Assembly (NCBI GenBank): GCA_947471985.1
Contig: CANIZL010000027.1
Location: 1 to 62,368 of the forward strand
Length of the DNA: 62,368 nt
Direction of reading: 5' to 3'
Origin: Verrucomicrobiota bacterium
GTDB taxonomy: Bacteria > Verrucomicrobiota > Verrucomicrobiia > Limisphaerales > UBA9464
The notes below the pieces were generated by a model. It was not told the origin of the DNA, made no database searches, and worked only from the letters and a program-made list of their open reading frames with translations. The first letter of the stretch is position 1; the number at the start of each line of letters is the position of its first letter. Below, piece after piece: positions 26,780 to 35,135 of the stretch. The position numbers were made by a program, and so were the translations under genes.

Positions 26780-29149
26780 ATGGATACCATGACTGTAGGC
26801 GACAAAAAATTACTGATCTCTGTGGCCGTCGCGATGACGGTATTCGCGGCCGGAAGCGTCATGCTGTTCAAGTCCACACCGCGCCGCAACCCGCCCACCC
26901 CAGGCAATCCGCGCCCGGAAACCGCCGCACAGCCCAAGCCCACGAACGCCATTCCCACCGCGCCCCGCGGCACACCGACAGCGGCTGAAGTGGAAGCCGG
27001 ACTGAAGGAGGCGGTGAAAGTCAAATCCAACGCCGAAGCCTTGCGCGTTGCCGCCGACCTCGGGGAACGGGCGCCCCTGAGCCAATCGATGGAGATTGCC
27101 GCGGCCGTGCGACGTACCCTGCCACGACGCCTCGCGCAGGAGTTTTTGACTTCGTACTGCTCCCGCATGGCGCAGAAGGATGGTCCCGGTGCGTGGAGCT
27201 TTGCTGAACGGGAGGTGGCCCGCGATATCCGCGAAGTCGTCCAGGACGCCTTGGTCTCCGGTTGGATGACCGTCGACCCGGCCGCCTGTGTGCGCTGGTA
27301 CCGCGCCTTGAATGCCAGTGCCGCCAAATCGGCGGCCGGCATCAGCGTGGCGCGAGCCTATGGGCAGTTGGACCCCGCCAAGGGTCAGGTCTTCGTGGCG
27401 AGCCTGCCGGCCGGAACCCTCCGACGGACTGCGTATGTTGCGCTGCTGCGGCGAATGGCGGATTCTGATCCAGCGACGGCTACCCGGGTGGGGGCGCGCG
27501 TTCTGCCCCTGGAAAATGGCGACAGCGAACTGGGGGGCCTGATCGCTCGTTGGGCCCGATTGGAGCCCGAGGCCGCCGTCGAGTTCCTCAAGAGCCAACT
27601 GGCCGCCCATCGACACTTCGAATTGATCCGCAGTTTCGCCTTGGGCATCACCCCGGACCGCCCCGAGCTGGCCGCCACGCAGTTGCTGGCCCAGCCCGCC
27701 ACCCGCGAACGGTTGGAGGCACTGCTCCAAGTCGGGCGTCAATGGGCGGGACAAGATGCACGGGCGGCCGTCAATTGGGCCAAAACACTCCCCGAACTCG
27801 CCTTACGCCAGCAGGTGTTGCTCGAAATGGCGGGCGCTTGGGCGGCGGTGGACGCCAAAGGCGCCGCGGAATTTCTGCGAACCCAGCGAGTGGAACCCGG
27901 CTCGGAGCTCGTCTTCCGCACCGTGGGACGCGAACTGGCGGACGTCGACCCCACCAATGCGCTGGCTTGGGCCGAACAGTTGCCCACCGCCCGCGCCCGG
28001 TCCGAGGCCTTCGGCGGCACCGTCGAAGCTTGGGCCATGCACGAACCGCGGGCCGCGGCGGATTATGCCGCCAAACTACCACCCGGCGCCCGTCGTATGG
28101 AGGCGCTTCAATCGGTCGCCGTCAGCTGGGTGGATCACGACGCCGGCGCGGCCACCGAGTGGGTCCGCTCTCTGCCCTTGGTTCCCGAGAAATATGCCGC
28201 CGCCGCCGCCGCCCTCCCGCGCCTGGGGGTGACCGACGCCCAAAAGGGTGTGGCCCTGCTGACCGAACTGCCGGAAAGTCCTCGTCACGCAGAACTGGCG
28301 GCAGTTTTGGCGGACGTTTGGTCGCGCCACAGCCTTCCCGATGCCGTGGCCTGGCTCGATTCCGTAACGGACGCGGCCGATCGCGACGCAGCGGTGGTTT
28401 CCATGGCGAAGCTCTGGACGACGCAAGATCCGGCGGGCGCAGCCGCGTATCTGCCCAATCTGCCCGCGTCACCCGCACGCAAAACCCTGCTCCGTCAATT
28501 AGCCCGGACCTGGACCTCCTCCGATCCCCAAGCCGCCAGCGCTTGGGCCGGCAGCCTTACCGATGATTCTCTTCGCGCCGAAGCCCTGCCGGCCATCGCG
28601 GGAAGCTGGTCAGAATGGGCGCCGCTGGATGCCGCGCGTTTCGCTCTGGCTCTTCCCGCCAATGAATCCCAAGCTTCCGCCGTGGTGGCGGTGGTCCAAA
28701 CGTGGTCCGTCGACAACGCCCCCAGCGTCGCTCAATGGGTCGGCCAGTTTCCCGCGGGGCCGCTTCGATCCGACTCGGAGAAGGTGCTGATCGAAAATTG
28801 GGCGCAGGAAGATCTGGCCGGGGCCGCGACCTGGCTGGCCAGCCAAAAACCCGAGGTTCGTTCGGATGAAGGCATATTGTCCCTGACCAAATACATGGCC
28901 AATCACGATCCCAACTCCGCCCTGCAATGGGCCGGCGCGTTGAAGGAACCTGCCCGCCGAAACGGCGAGATGATTCGGATCGGGAAGGAATGGATCCAGC
29001 GCTTTCCCGCCACCGCAAAAAACTGGCTCAATCAGCACCTGATCGATCAGGGGGTAAAAGAAGACATTCTCAAGGCGGCACCGGTGGTCCGGGAAGGCGA
29101 AGAGCCCGTCGCGCGACGTAAACCGTCCCGCAGCCGACGGATCCTGTAG
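26780..29149 (+). CDS. Large helical-repeat protein (W-x-DP-x-A-A-x-W repeats), membrane-anchored
   Basis: 789 residues; no family recognised. An N-terminal hydrophobic segment (about 10-30) acts as signal anchor, followed by a Pro-rich linker. Residues 130-760 consist of roughly seventeen repeats of 30-35 residues with the core W-x3-D-P/x-x-A-A-x-x-W-x3-L-P (for example WMTVDPAACVRWYRAL, WVDHDAGAATEWVRSLP, WTSSDPQAASAWAGSL, WAQEDLAGAATWLASQ). Each unit probably forms two helices, giving an alpha-alpha solenoid. The C-terminus is basic (ARRKPSRSRRIL). ATG at 26780; 26789 is an alternative. Monocistronic. Probably a protein-binding scaffold; that is inference. Confidence 0.75.
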   Translation: MDTMTVGDKKLLISVAVAMTVFAAGSVMLFKSTPRRNPPTPGNPRPETAAQPKPTNAIPTAPRGTPTAAEVEAGLKEAVKVKSNAEALRVAADLGERAPLSQSMEIAAAVRRTLPRRLAQEFLTSYCSRMAQKDGPGAWSFAEREVARDIREVVQDALVSGWMTVDPAACVRWYRALNASAAKSAAGISVARAYGQLDPAKGQVFVASLPAGTLRRTAYVALLRRMADSDPATATRVGARVLPLENGDSELGGLIARWARLEPEAAVEFLKSQLAAHRHFELIRSFALGITPDRPELAATQLLAQPATRERLEALLQVGRQWAGQDARAAVNWAKTLPELALRQQVLLEMAGAWAAVDAKGAAEFLRTQRVEPGSELVFRTVGRELADVDPTNALAWAEQLPTARARSEAFGGTVEAWAMHEPRAAADYAAKLPPGARRMEALQSVAVSWVDHDAGAATEWVRSLPLVPEKYAAAAAALPRLGVTDAQKGVALLTELPESPRHAELAAVLADVWSRHSLPDAVAWLDSVTDAADRDAAVVSMAKLWTTQDPAGAAAYLPNLPASPARKTLLRQLARTWTSSDPQAASAWAGSLTDDSLRAEALPAIAGSWSEWAPLDAARFALALPANESQASAVVAVVQTWSVDNAPSVAQWVGQFPAGPLRSDSEKVLIENWAQEDLAGAATWLASQKPEVRSDEGILSLTKYMANHDPNSALQWAGALKEPARRNGEMIRIGKEWIQRFPATAKNWLNQHLIDQGVKEDILKAAPVVREGEEPVARRKPSRSRRIL

Positions 29150-29215
29150 ACCGTCAGGAACGGTCCTCTTTCCCCGCCTCCGGAAGCCCCGCACCCAACT
29201 CGCGCCCGCTCCCGC

Positions 29216-30640
29216 CTACGGGATCCGACGGGTGATCGACACCCCCAATTTCAACAACGCCTGGGCGTCGGCATCGGACTTCGCCTCCGCGTAAATCCGC
29301 AAGATCGGTTCCGTCCCCGAGCCCCGCAGCATCAACCAGGAATCATCCGCCGCGATAAACTTCACCCCGTCGAAGGATTTCACGCCGGTGAGCTTGGACT
29401 TCAAAAGTCGCGCCGGCGGATTCGTCCGGCAGTACTCCATGAGCGCGGCGCGTTTCTCCAGCGGGAAATGCGTATCGATCCGCGCGTAGCGATGGGGTCC
29501 ATAAGTCCGCTCGAGATCGGCCAGCAGTTTCCGCAGCGGACGTCGTTCGGTGGCCAGCAACTCCAGCAGAACCAAACCCGCCGCAATGCCATCCCGTTCC
29601 GGAATGTGGCCCGGGAAACCAATGCCCCCACTCTCTTCGAAGCCCAGCAGCACGCCCCCCTTGATGATCTCGCTGGCAATGTATTTGAATCCCACACCCG
29701 TCTCCACCAGCTCCAGCCCCAGCTGGGCACACATCTTGTCGACCATGCTCGTGGTGGTCAGGGCTTTCACCACACGACCGGTCATCCCACGATTTTTCAC
29801 GTAGTGCTGCAGGAGCAGGCAGATGATCTGGTGCGTCGTCAGCGGGTCCCCATTGCCCATCAATCCACCCACCCGATCCGCGTCGCCATCGGTCACCAGA
29901 CAGATGTCGTGCGGATGCTTTTGCAGCAGGGGAATGGAATTGATGTAATTGCGCGCGATCGGCTCCGGGTTGATTCCCCCGAATCCCGGATTGTGCGCCG
30001 CGTTGATGGTGGTCACCTGGCAGGTCGTGCCCGCCAGCAGTTCGTCAAAGCAACCCGCACCCACACCGTAGAGAGCATCATGCGCAAACTTCAGCTTCGA
30101 TTGCGCAATCAGTGGAAAGTTCACCAAGCGCTTAATCGCTTTGAAATGCGCCCCACGGATATCACGCACCGCGATTTTTCGCGCCTTGCGCGCCTCCGCG
30201 AAAGCCAGGCTCTTGACGGGTGAACGCCCCAGCAGCCCCTCCACCGCCTGACACAGCACCGGCTCGGCCGAGCCGCCGTACCACGCCTTGAGTTTAAAAC
30301 CATTGAAGGCCGGCGGATTGTGGCTCGCCGTCAACATCACGCCGCCGACGGCCTTCTGCCGGCGAACTTCAAAGGAAACACTCGGAGTCGGCGTGGGCCG
30401 GTCGGTCAACGTCACGGTGAACCCGTTGCCCGCGAGCACCTCGGCGACGCGCTGGGCAAATTGCTCCGAAAGAAAGCGGCGATCATACCCCACGACCACC
30501 TTGTCGGCGACGGTCCCCGCAACCGGATTGGCCCGCCAATAGTCGGCCGTCGCCTGGGTCACCTGATCCAGGTTCGCAAAGGTGAAGTCCTCGGCGATAA
30601 TCGCCCGCCAGCCGTCGGTCCCGAATTTGATGGCACCCAT
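29216..30640 (-). CDS. Phosphoglucomutase/phosphomannomutase family enzyme
   Basis: 474 residues from the ATG at 30638-30640, which gives the standard N-terminus GAIKFGTDGWRAI. Alpha-D-phosphohexomutase interconverting hexose 1- and 6-phosphates. All four signature loops are visible: the phosphoserine loop VMLTASHNPP, the Mg loop DGDADRVGG, the sugar-specificity loop GFEESGGIG and the phosphate-binding loop RGSGTEP. GEESG-type loops occur in both PGM and PMM enzymes, so glucose versus mannose specificity stays open. Divergent from the sugar-binding protein gene. Confidence 0.9.
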   Translation of the reverse strand: MGAIKFGTDGWRAIIAEDFTFANLDQVTQATADYWRANPVAGTVADKVVVGYDRRFLSEQFAQRVAEVLAGNGFTVTLTDRPTPTPSVSFEVRRQKAVGGVMLTASHNPPAFNGFKLKAWYGGSAEPVLCQAVEGLLGRSPVKSLAFAEARKARKIAVRDIRGAHFKAIKRLVNFPLIAQSKLKFAHDALYGVGAGCFDELLAGTTCQVTTINAAHNPGFGGINPEPIARNYINSIPLLQKHPHDICLVTDGDADRVGGLMGNGDPLTTHQIICLLLQHYVKNRGMTGRVVKALTTTSMVDKMCAQLGLELVETGVGFKYIASEIIKGGVLLGFEESGGIGFPGHIPERDGIAAGLVLLELLATERRPLRKLLADLERTYGPHRYARIDTHFPLEKRAALMEYCRTNPPARLLKSKLTGVKSFDGVKFIAADDSWLMLRGSGTEPILRIYAEAKSDADAQALLKLGVSITRRIP

Positions 30641-30670
30641 TTTTGAAGACTGGAACAAACGCCATCCACA

Positions 30671-30759
30671 GCGGGTGACAAGTCCCGAGTCGTCGGGAAA
30701 TCAACCGGAGGTTTCCCTCGTCCCGTGGAAAACGGGTGGGAAAACATCTTGTCACCCGC
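30671..30759. repeat. Cloverleaf-like element closed by a 12-bp inverted repeat
   Basis: GCGGGTGACAAG (30671-30682) is the exact reverse complement of CTTGTCACCCGC (30748-30759). Inside lie three further hairpins: TCCCGA/TCGGGA (30683-30688/30693-30698), GAGG/CCTC (30708-30711/30716-30719) and CCCGT/ACGGG (30722-30726/30732-30736). The 89 bases can fold as a four-way junction on either strand. It sits between divergent genes, 30 bases from the phosphohexomutase start and 23 bases from the sugar-binding protein start. It could be a cis-acting RNA, a tight operator pair or a small inverted-repeat element. I recognise no known riboswitch. Confidence 0.6.
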
Positions 30760-30782
30760 CAATTCTCCCACATCCATTCCGC

Positions 30783-31748
30783 ATGAACCGCCGCTCCTTT
30801 TTGCTCACCGGCTCCGCCCTGCCCTGGTTGCCCTCCGTACTGGGAGCCAATTCCGGCACCCCGACCTACACCTTTGGTCTGGTGGCCAAATCCCAGGGCA
30901 ACGCCGTTTTTCAAGTCGCCCGGGTCGGGGCCGAAGACGCCGCCCGAAAGTTGAGCGCCCAACATGGGCTTCAGATCAAGATCGACTGGCGCACCCCCAA
31001 CGACGAGGACGCCCAAAAACAGGCTCAGGCCGTGGAGCAATTGGTCCTCAACGGCGCGGCCGGCATCGCCGTCAGTTGTTCCGACGCGAACAAGCTCACC
31101 GACGCCATCAATCAGGCGGTTAACAGCGGCGTTCCCGTGGCGACGTTCGATTCGGATGCTCCGAAATCCCGTCGGTTTGTCACGTACGGGGTGGACGACG
31201 AACTGTGCGGCGCCCAGGTAATGTCCGAACTCGCGGCCGTCCTCGGCGGACGCGGAACCGTCGCGATTCTCGCGGGCAATCAAAACGCACCGAACCTGCA
31301 AAAGCGGGTATTGGGTGTGAAAAACGAAGCCAAAAAGCACCCGGGAATCGTGATCCAGGAGACCTACTACCACCGCGAAACCCCGCAAGACGCCGCCGCG
31401 AAGGTGGAGCAGGTCCTGCAGGCCAACCCCGGCATCACCGGCTGGGCCATGGTGGGCGGGTGGCCTTTGTTCACCGAAAAAGCCCTGAAATGGCAGCCAG
31501 GCACCGTGAAATGCGTCAGCGTCGACGCGCTCCCCATCTGCTTGAATTATCTCCGGAGCGGTCATGTGCAGGTGCTGCTCGCCCAGCAGTGCTATCAGTG
31601 GGGCTACCGCTCCGTCGAACTGCTGCTCGACAAGGTTCATTTCAAGAAGAACCCGCCCGCCGTGAAAGAGGTCAGCCCGCTGGAGCGGGTCACCCGCGAG
31701 AACGTCGCCGCCTACGCGAAAAACTGGGAAAAGTGGCTGCCCAAATAG
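30783..31748 (+). CDS. Tat-exported periplasmic sugar-binding protein (RbsB-like)
   Basis: 321 residues from the ATG at 30783, chosen because it begins a twin-arginine signal (NRRSFLLTGSALPWLPSVLGA). The mature part is a class I periplasmic binding protein of the ribose/galactose type (TYTFGLVAKSQGNAVFQ, AGIAVSCSDANKLTDAI, VATFDSDAP, GRGTVAILAGNQNAPNLQKR, GITGWAMVGGWPLF, KCVSVDALP). It would bind a sugar in the periplasm. No ABC transporter genes are adjacent, so it either serves a remote transporter or works as a sensor. Divergent from the phosphohexomutase gene with the 89-base structured element between them. Confidence 0.85.
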   Translation: MNRRSFLLTGSALPWLPSVLGANSGTPTYTFGLVAKSQGNAVFQVARVGAEDAARKLSAQHGLQIKIDWRTPNDEDAQKQAQAVEQLVLNGAAGIAVSCSDANKLTDAINQAVNSGVPVATFDSDAPKSRRFVTYGVDDELCGAQVMSELAAVLGGRGTVAILAGNQNAPNLQKRVLGVKNEAKKHPGIVIQETYYHRETPQDAAAKVEQVLQANPGITGWAMVGGWPLFTEKALKWQPGTVKCVSVDALPICLNYLRSGHVQVLLAQQCYQWGYRSVELLLDKVHFKKNPPAVKEVSPLERVTRENVAAYAKNWEKWLPK

Positions 31749-31779
31749 CCCGGCGTACCGCGGCCGCAGCCCGCGGAAA

Positions 31780-34239
31780 TCACGCCTTTGCCGGCACCGG
31801 CGTAAAACCAGCCCAGGGCGTGACCTGGTAGAGTGGCAGACTTTGGGATGCCGCCGCCTCCGCCTCCAGCCACGGCACTTCATAAACCTTCACCGGCGCC
31901 CGGAACCCCTTGACCGGCACCGGGTCCAAGGGCCGACAAATCTCCGCCAGAGCCGGCGCGTGCAGTTGCAACCCCTTGAAGGTCGCCTCGCCGATCACAA
32001 TTCGAGCATAGCCGGAAACACCCTCCAGACGGGATGCCAGATTCACCTCCCGTCCGAAGACGGTGTAATTCACGATGTGCGCGTCGGATCCCATTAATCC
32101 CACCGTGACCACGCCGCTATTCACGCCCGTACCCAGCGAAACCAAGGGCAGGATCTCGAGCTTCAATTCGGGGTGCGCTTGATTTTCCGCGGTGCGTCGA
32201 TCGTTCTCCCGACTCCGATTGGCATTCAGCCGGGCGATGATGCGCTGGGCGTCGATCGCTGCGATGACACAGTTCACGCTGTGCCGTGGATTGGTCACAG
32301 GCGCGCCCCAAAAGGCCATCACGCAATCCCCAATGTATTTGTCGAGGGTGCCCAGGTGGAACTTTACCACGTCCGCGATTGCACCCAGGTACAGGTTCAC
32401 CGTCTCCAGCACTTCATGCGCACGGGCATCGTAATAAGCCTCCGCGGCCGCCCCCGTGAGATTGTGCTCCGCCACGTAATGCTCCGCCTCGGCCTGATAG
32501 CGGTCCGTCAGCGCGGTAAATCCGCGAATATCCGCAAAAAGCACACTCAACTCCCGACGCGAACCACCCAATTCGATGCGTCCGCTGCCGAGCATTTCCT
32601 GCACGATGTCGGGCGAGACCATTTTCGCGAAGACCGAGCGCACCCGATGCCGCTCGCGTTGCTCAAAAATGGCCCGGGCCGATACCATCGCCCCGTAGGG
32701 GATCATCAACCCGGCGACCAGCGGATGCACGATGGGCAGGACAAGTCGTTGGGAATCGAAGGCCCAAACCGCGATCATGAACCAGCCGACCCCCATTCCG
32801 GAAATCACCAGCAGCGGCCACGCCCCTCGCAGGCTCCACGTGACGCAACACGCCGTCACCGCAAAACCAATCATGAGCAGTGCCACCCAGCGAAAATGCG
32901 GCGTGATGATGAATTCATCCGAGAGAATCTGGTTGGCGACATTAAGATGGGTTCCCACCAGGAAGTCGGAGCCACCGAGTGGCGTTGCCCCGCGGTCGGC
33001 GAGATTGTTGGCGCTGGCGGTTGAGCCAATGATCACCAGTCGATCCTTCAGGGGTTGATTCGTCACCGCCACCGCGGAATTCGTCCGCGCCCAATCCTGT
33101 CGGATGAACGATTCCAGTTTCTCGATGCGATTGGAGGATCCCGCAGCTTCCCGCACACCATCCACCCGCCAGTTCCAATTGACGGGAAAATACCGATGCT
33201 CATCCACGGGAAAGCGCCGCACCACCGTGCCATTGGTGGCCTTTAGCAGGAGCATGCCGCCTTCCACTCCGGACTGGCTCAAATCCACTTTCAATCGGTA
33301 CGCCGCCAGCACCACCCCCAAGTGCCAGACACGGTTGGTGATCTGCAGCGACACCATCTCGGTTGCAAACCGGTTCTTGCGCAGGGGAACCCGCCCCTGG
33401 TCATCCACCTTGATTTCAGTTCCAGGATCCTTGCTGTTGAGTTGCAAGCGCACCCAAGCCCGGTTTGTCAGGGTCAGAATCCAGCCGTTTTTTTCAGCCA
33501 AATCCCCCAGACGAGGGTTGTCCTGGAGAAAATCCGTGTACGCCCGCACCTGCCGCGACACGGAATCGGCATCCTTGGTCGTGGCGACATCCCCCACACT
33601 GGCCGCACGGTATTGGAACAATGGATCCGGCTCCTGCTGCGGGGCGATGGCAATGATGGATGGAGCTCCGGGTTTCCGCAGTTCCTCGGCAAACTGGGCG
33701 TCGTACTCCTTGCGCCCCTCCTCCAGCAGAAGGTCCTGAAAAGTAACATCGAATCCCACCGCGGCCGCCCCCTGCGCCCGCAACTCCCGCAGCGCCCGGC
33801 CGTAAACCGGCATTCGCGGCCAAATGTAATTGTACCGCTCCCCGGGAATCGCATCGCCGTACCCCAGAGCCGTGATGGTACTGTCGTCCGAAGTCACCAA
33901 AGTCACTTCCGAACGTGCATCTGCGGCCCGCAGTCGACGCCCCAGCCGCCAGTCGTACATGTTCCATTCGAAACGCTGCAACAAATCCATGCGCTGCAAC
34001 AGTTCGGAACGCTTTTGATCCTGTTCCGACACGGCCAGCAAGAGCTGAAGTTCCTCGGGATTCGCTGCGGGCCGTTTAATGACAAACGCCTTCAAATCCA
34101 CCAACCGCACCGAGGCCTCGCGCGCGCGCCGACCCAGGGTCAGGGACATCCACGGCAGCGCCACCGCCAGCGCTACCAAGCCTGCCCCAAGCGCCAGCAA
34201 GCCCACCGAAACATTCAACTGGGGAAGCTTCAATTTCAT
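31780..34239 (-). CDS. CHASE2-domain adenylate/guanylate cyclase (class III)
   Basis: 819 residues. N-terminal membrane helix, extracytoplasmic CHASE2 sensor (about 40-435, with VGFDVTFQD and the DRLVIIGSTA ending), three membrane helices (about 445-540), then a class III cyclase domain. The metal Asp residues are in LFADIRGFTALTD and DKYIGDCVMAFWG. The adenine-binding Lys of DKYIGD, the Thr of NYTVFG and the catalytic Asn and Arg of EVNLASRLEG are kept; Lys/Thr is the class IIIb adenylate-cyclase pair. Between FTALTD and VLETVNLYL there is an unusual insertion of about 30 residues. A terminator hairpin ends just before its start codon. Confidence 0.88.
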   Translation of the reverse strand: MKLKLPQLNVSVGLLALGAGLVALAVALPWMSLTLGRRAREASVRLVDLKAFVIKRPAANPEELQLLLAVSEQDQKRSELLQRMDLLQRFEWNMYDWRLGRRLRAADARSEVTLVTSDDSTITALGYGDAIPGERYNYIWPRMPVYGRALRELRAQGAAAVGFDVTFQDLLLEEGRKEYDAQFAEELRKPGAPSIIAIAPQQEPDPLFQYRAASVGDVATTKDADSVSRQVRAYTDFLQDNPRLGDLAEKNGWILTLTNRAWVRLQLNSKDPGTEIKVDDQGRVPLRKNRFATEMVSLQITNRVWHLGVVLAAYRLKVDLSQSGVEGGMLLLKATNGTVVRRFPVDEHRYFPVNWNWRVDGVREAAGSSNRIEKLESFIRQDWARTNSAVAVTNQPLKDRLVIIGSTASANNLADRGATPLGGSDFLVGTHLNVANQILSDEFIITPHFRWVALLMIGFAVTACCVTWSLRGAWPLLVISGMGVGWFMIAVWAFDSQRLVLPIVHPLVAGLMIPYGAMVSARAIFEQRERHRVRSVFAKMVSPDIVQEMLGSGRIELGGSRRELSVLFADIRGFTALTDRYQAEAEHYVAEHNLTGAAAEAYYDARAHEVLETVNLYLGAIADVVKFHLGTLDKYIGDCVMAFWGAPVTNPRHSVNCVIAAIDAQRIIARLNANRSRENDRRTAENQAHPELKLEILPLVSLGTGVNSGVVTVGLMGSDAHIVNYTVFGREVNLASRLEGVSGYARIVIGEATFKGLQLHAPALAEICRPLDPVPVKGFRAPVKVYEVPWLEAEAAASQSLPLYQVTPWAGFTPVPAKA

Positions 34240-34240
34240 G

Positions 34241-34281
34241 CGTTAAAAACAAAAAACCCAGAGCGAAAGGTTCGCTCTGGG
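34241..34281 (-). terminator. Strong rho-independent terminator between fecR-like and cyclase genes
   Basis: CCCAGAGCGAA (34257-34267) and TTCGCTCTGGG (34271-34281) form a perfect 11-bp stem with a three-base loop. On the minus strand the stem is followed by TTTTTTGTTTTT (complement of 34245-34256). It lies 20 bases after the FecR-domain gene and its U-tract ends about five bases before the cyclase ATG, so read-through here would set cyclase expression. Confidence 0.85.
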
Positions 34282-34300
34282 TGGATTGTCTCTGGGCGTA

Positions 34301-34987
34301 TTAGTCCTCGGAAGGCGGGACCGGAGGCAGACCGGCCGGCTTGCCCGGTTGCACCGGAGACAAGGGCCGTTCGGGACCCACGGGCGGGATCACGGTCTTA
34401 CCCGTCGTGCCCACAGGGGGTTCCGGGAGGGGGTTCGGAATGATGCCCGGGATGCGGGGATCGAACGCCTGTCCGGCACAAACCTCAAAACGGTTGGCTT
34501 CCTTGAACACCACTTCGACGCAACCTTCCCAAACATACACAAAACCGTCAGCGGTGATCATGTACTTGGTACCACGGATCGCCGCCGTGGTCGTCGGCGT
34601 CGAAATGGAATAGGTCGATTGGTCGGAGGTCTTCTTGACGAAGCCAGTGACCCGACCTTCGTCGAGCTTGAGCTTCGTGTGGACAATTGCCTCGGGACCG
34701 GACGTGTCGGCCGTCAGCTCTTCAAAGGTGGCCTTGGTGTCTGCCCCAAGCACGAGCGTCGGACCGTTCAAGTCCAGATACAGGGTGAGTTCGGAACTGA
34801 CCCCGGTGATGAGCTGCGATCCGGTCGTCGCCGTATCGCCCCGCTTCGCAGGCGCCCCGTTAATCGAGGCAGTGCCCTTGACCGCAGTAACTTCGGCCTT
34901 GCCGGCGTCGGCGCCAAGCAATTGAGCCGACAGCGCGAACACAACGCCCGCCCAGGCGATGCGATTAAAAGAAACAGGAATCTTCAT
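34301..34987 (-). CDS. FecR-domain exported protein
   Basis: 228 residues from the ATG at 34985-34987; longer upstream starts have no support. Signal peptide about 1-25 (cleaved near LGADA). Then a FecR domain: VTAVKGTASINGAPAKRGDTATTGSQLITG, LVLGADTKATFEEL and the later ISTPTTTAAIRGTKYMITADG segment typical of FecR-fold proteins. A CVEVVF/FEVCAGQ pair of cysteines may form a disulfide. The last 50 residues are Pro-rich, as in cell-wall-spanning linkers. It precedes the CHASE2 cyclase gene on the same strand with a terminator between; such domains often occur side by side and may sense together (inference). Confidence 0.8.
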   Translation of the reverse strand: MKIPVSFNRIAWAGVVFALSAQLLGADAGKAEVTAVKGTASINGAPAKRGDTATTGSQLITGVSSELTLYLDLNGPTLVLGADTKATFEELTADTSGPEAIVHTKLKLDEGRVTGFVKKTSDQSTYSISTPTTTAAIRGTKYMITADGFVYVWEGCVEVVFKEANRFEVCAGQAFDPRIPGIIPNPLPEPPVGTTGKTVIPPVGPERPLSPVQPGKPAGLPPVPPSED

Positions 34988-35135
34988 GGTGTAACCAAAG
35001 CTTGCGGTGTGAAACTTCCTCAAGGCTAGAAATCTGCGCCGAAAAGTCAATCCAGTTTTCCGAAGGAAGTTGTTAACCGCCGGACGGATAGAGAGGTAGC
35101 CGACGCGGGCACCCCGGCAAGCACTCAGCGAACAT

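Noticed and set aside
29149-29165. Terminator after the repeat-protein gene (GACCGT/ACGGTC)
   Set aside because: Only six base pairs with a mixed CCTCTTT tail; too weak to call.
30483-31883. 466-codon minus-strand frame opposite the sugar-binding protein
   Set aside because: The plus strand has a Tat signal and binding-protein fold; the minus frame crosses two genes and an intergenic structure.
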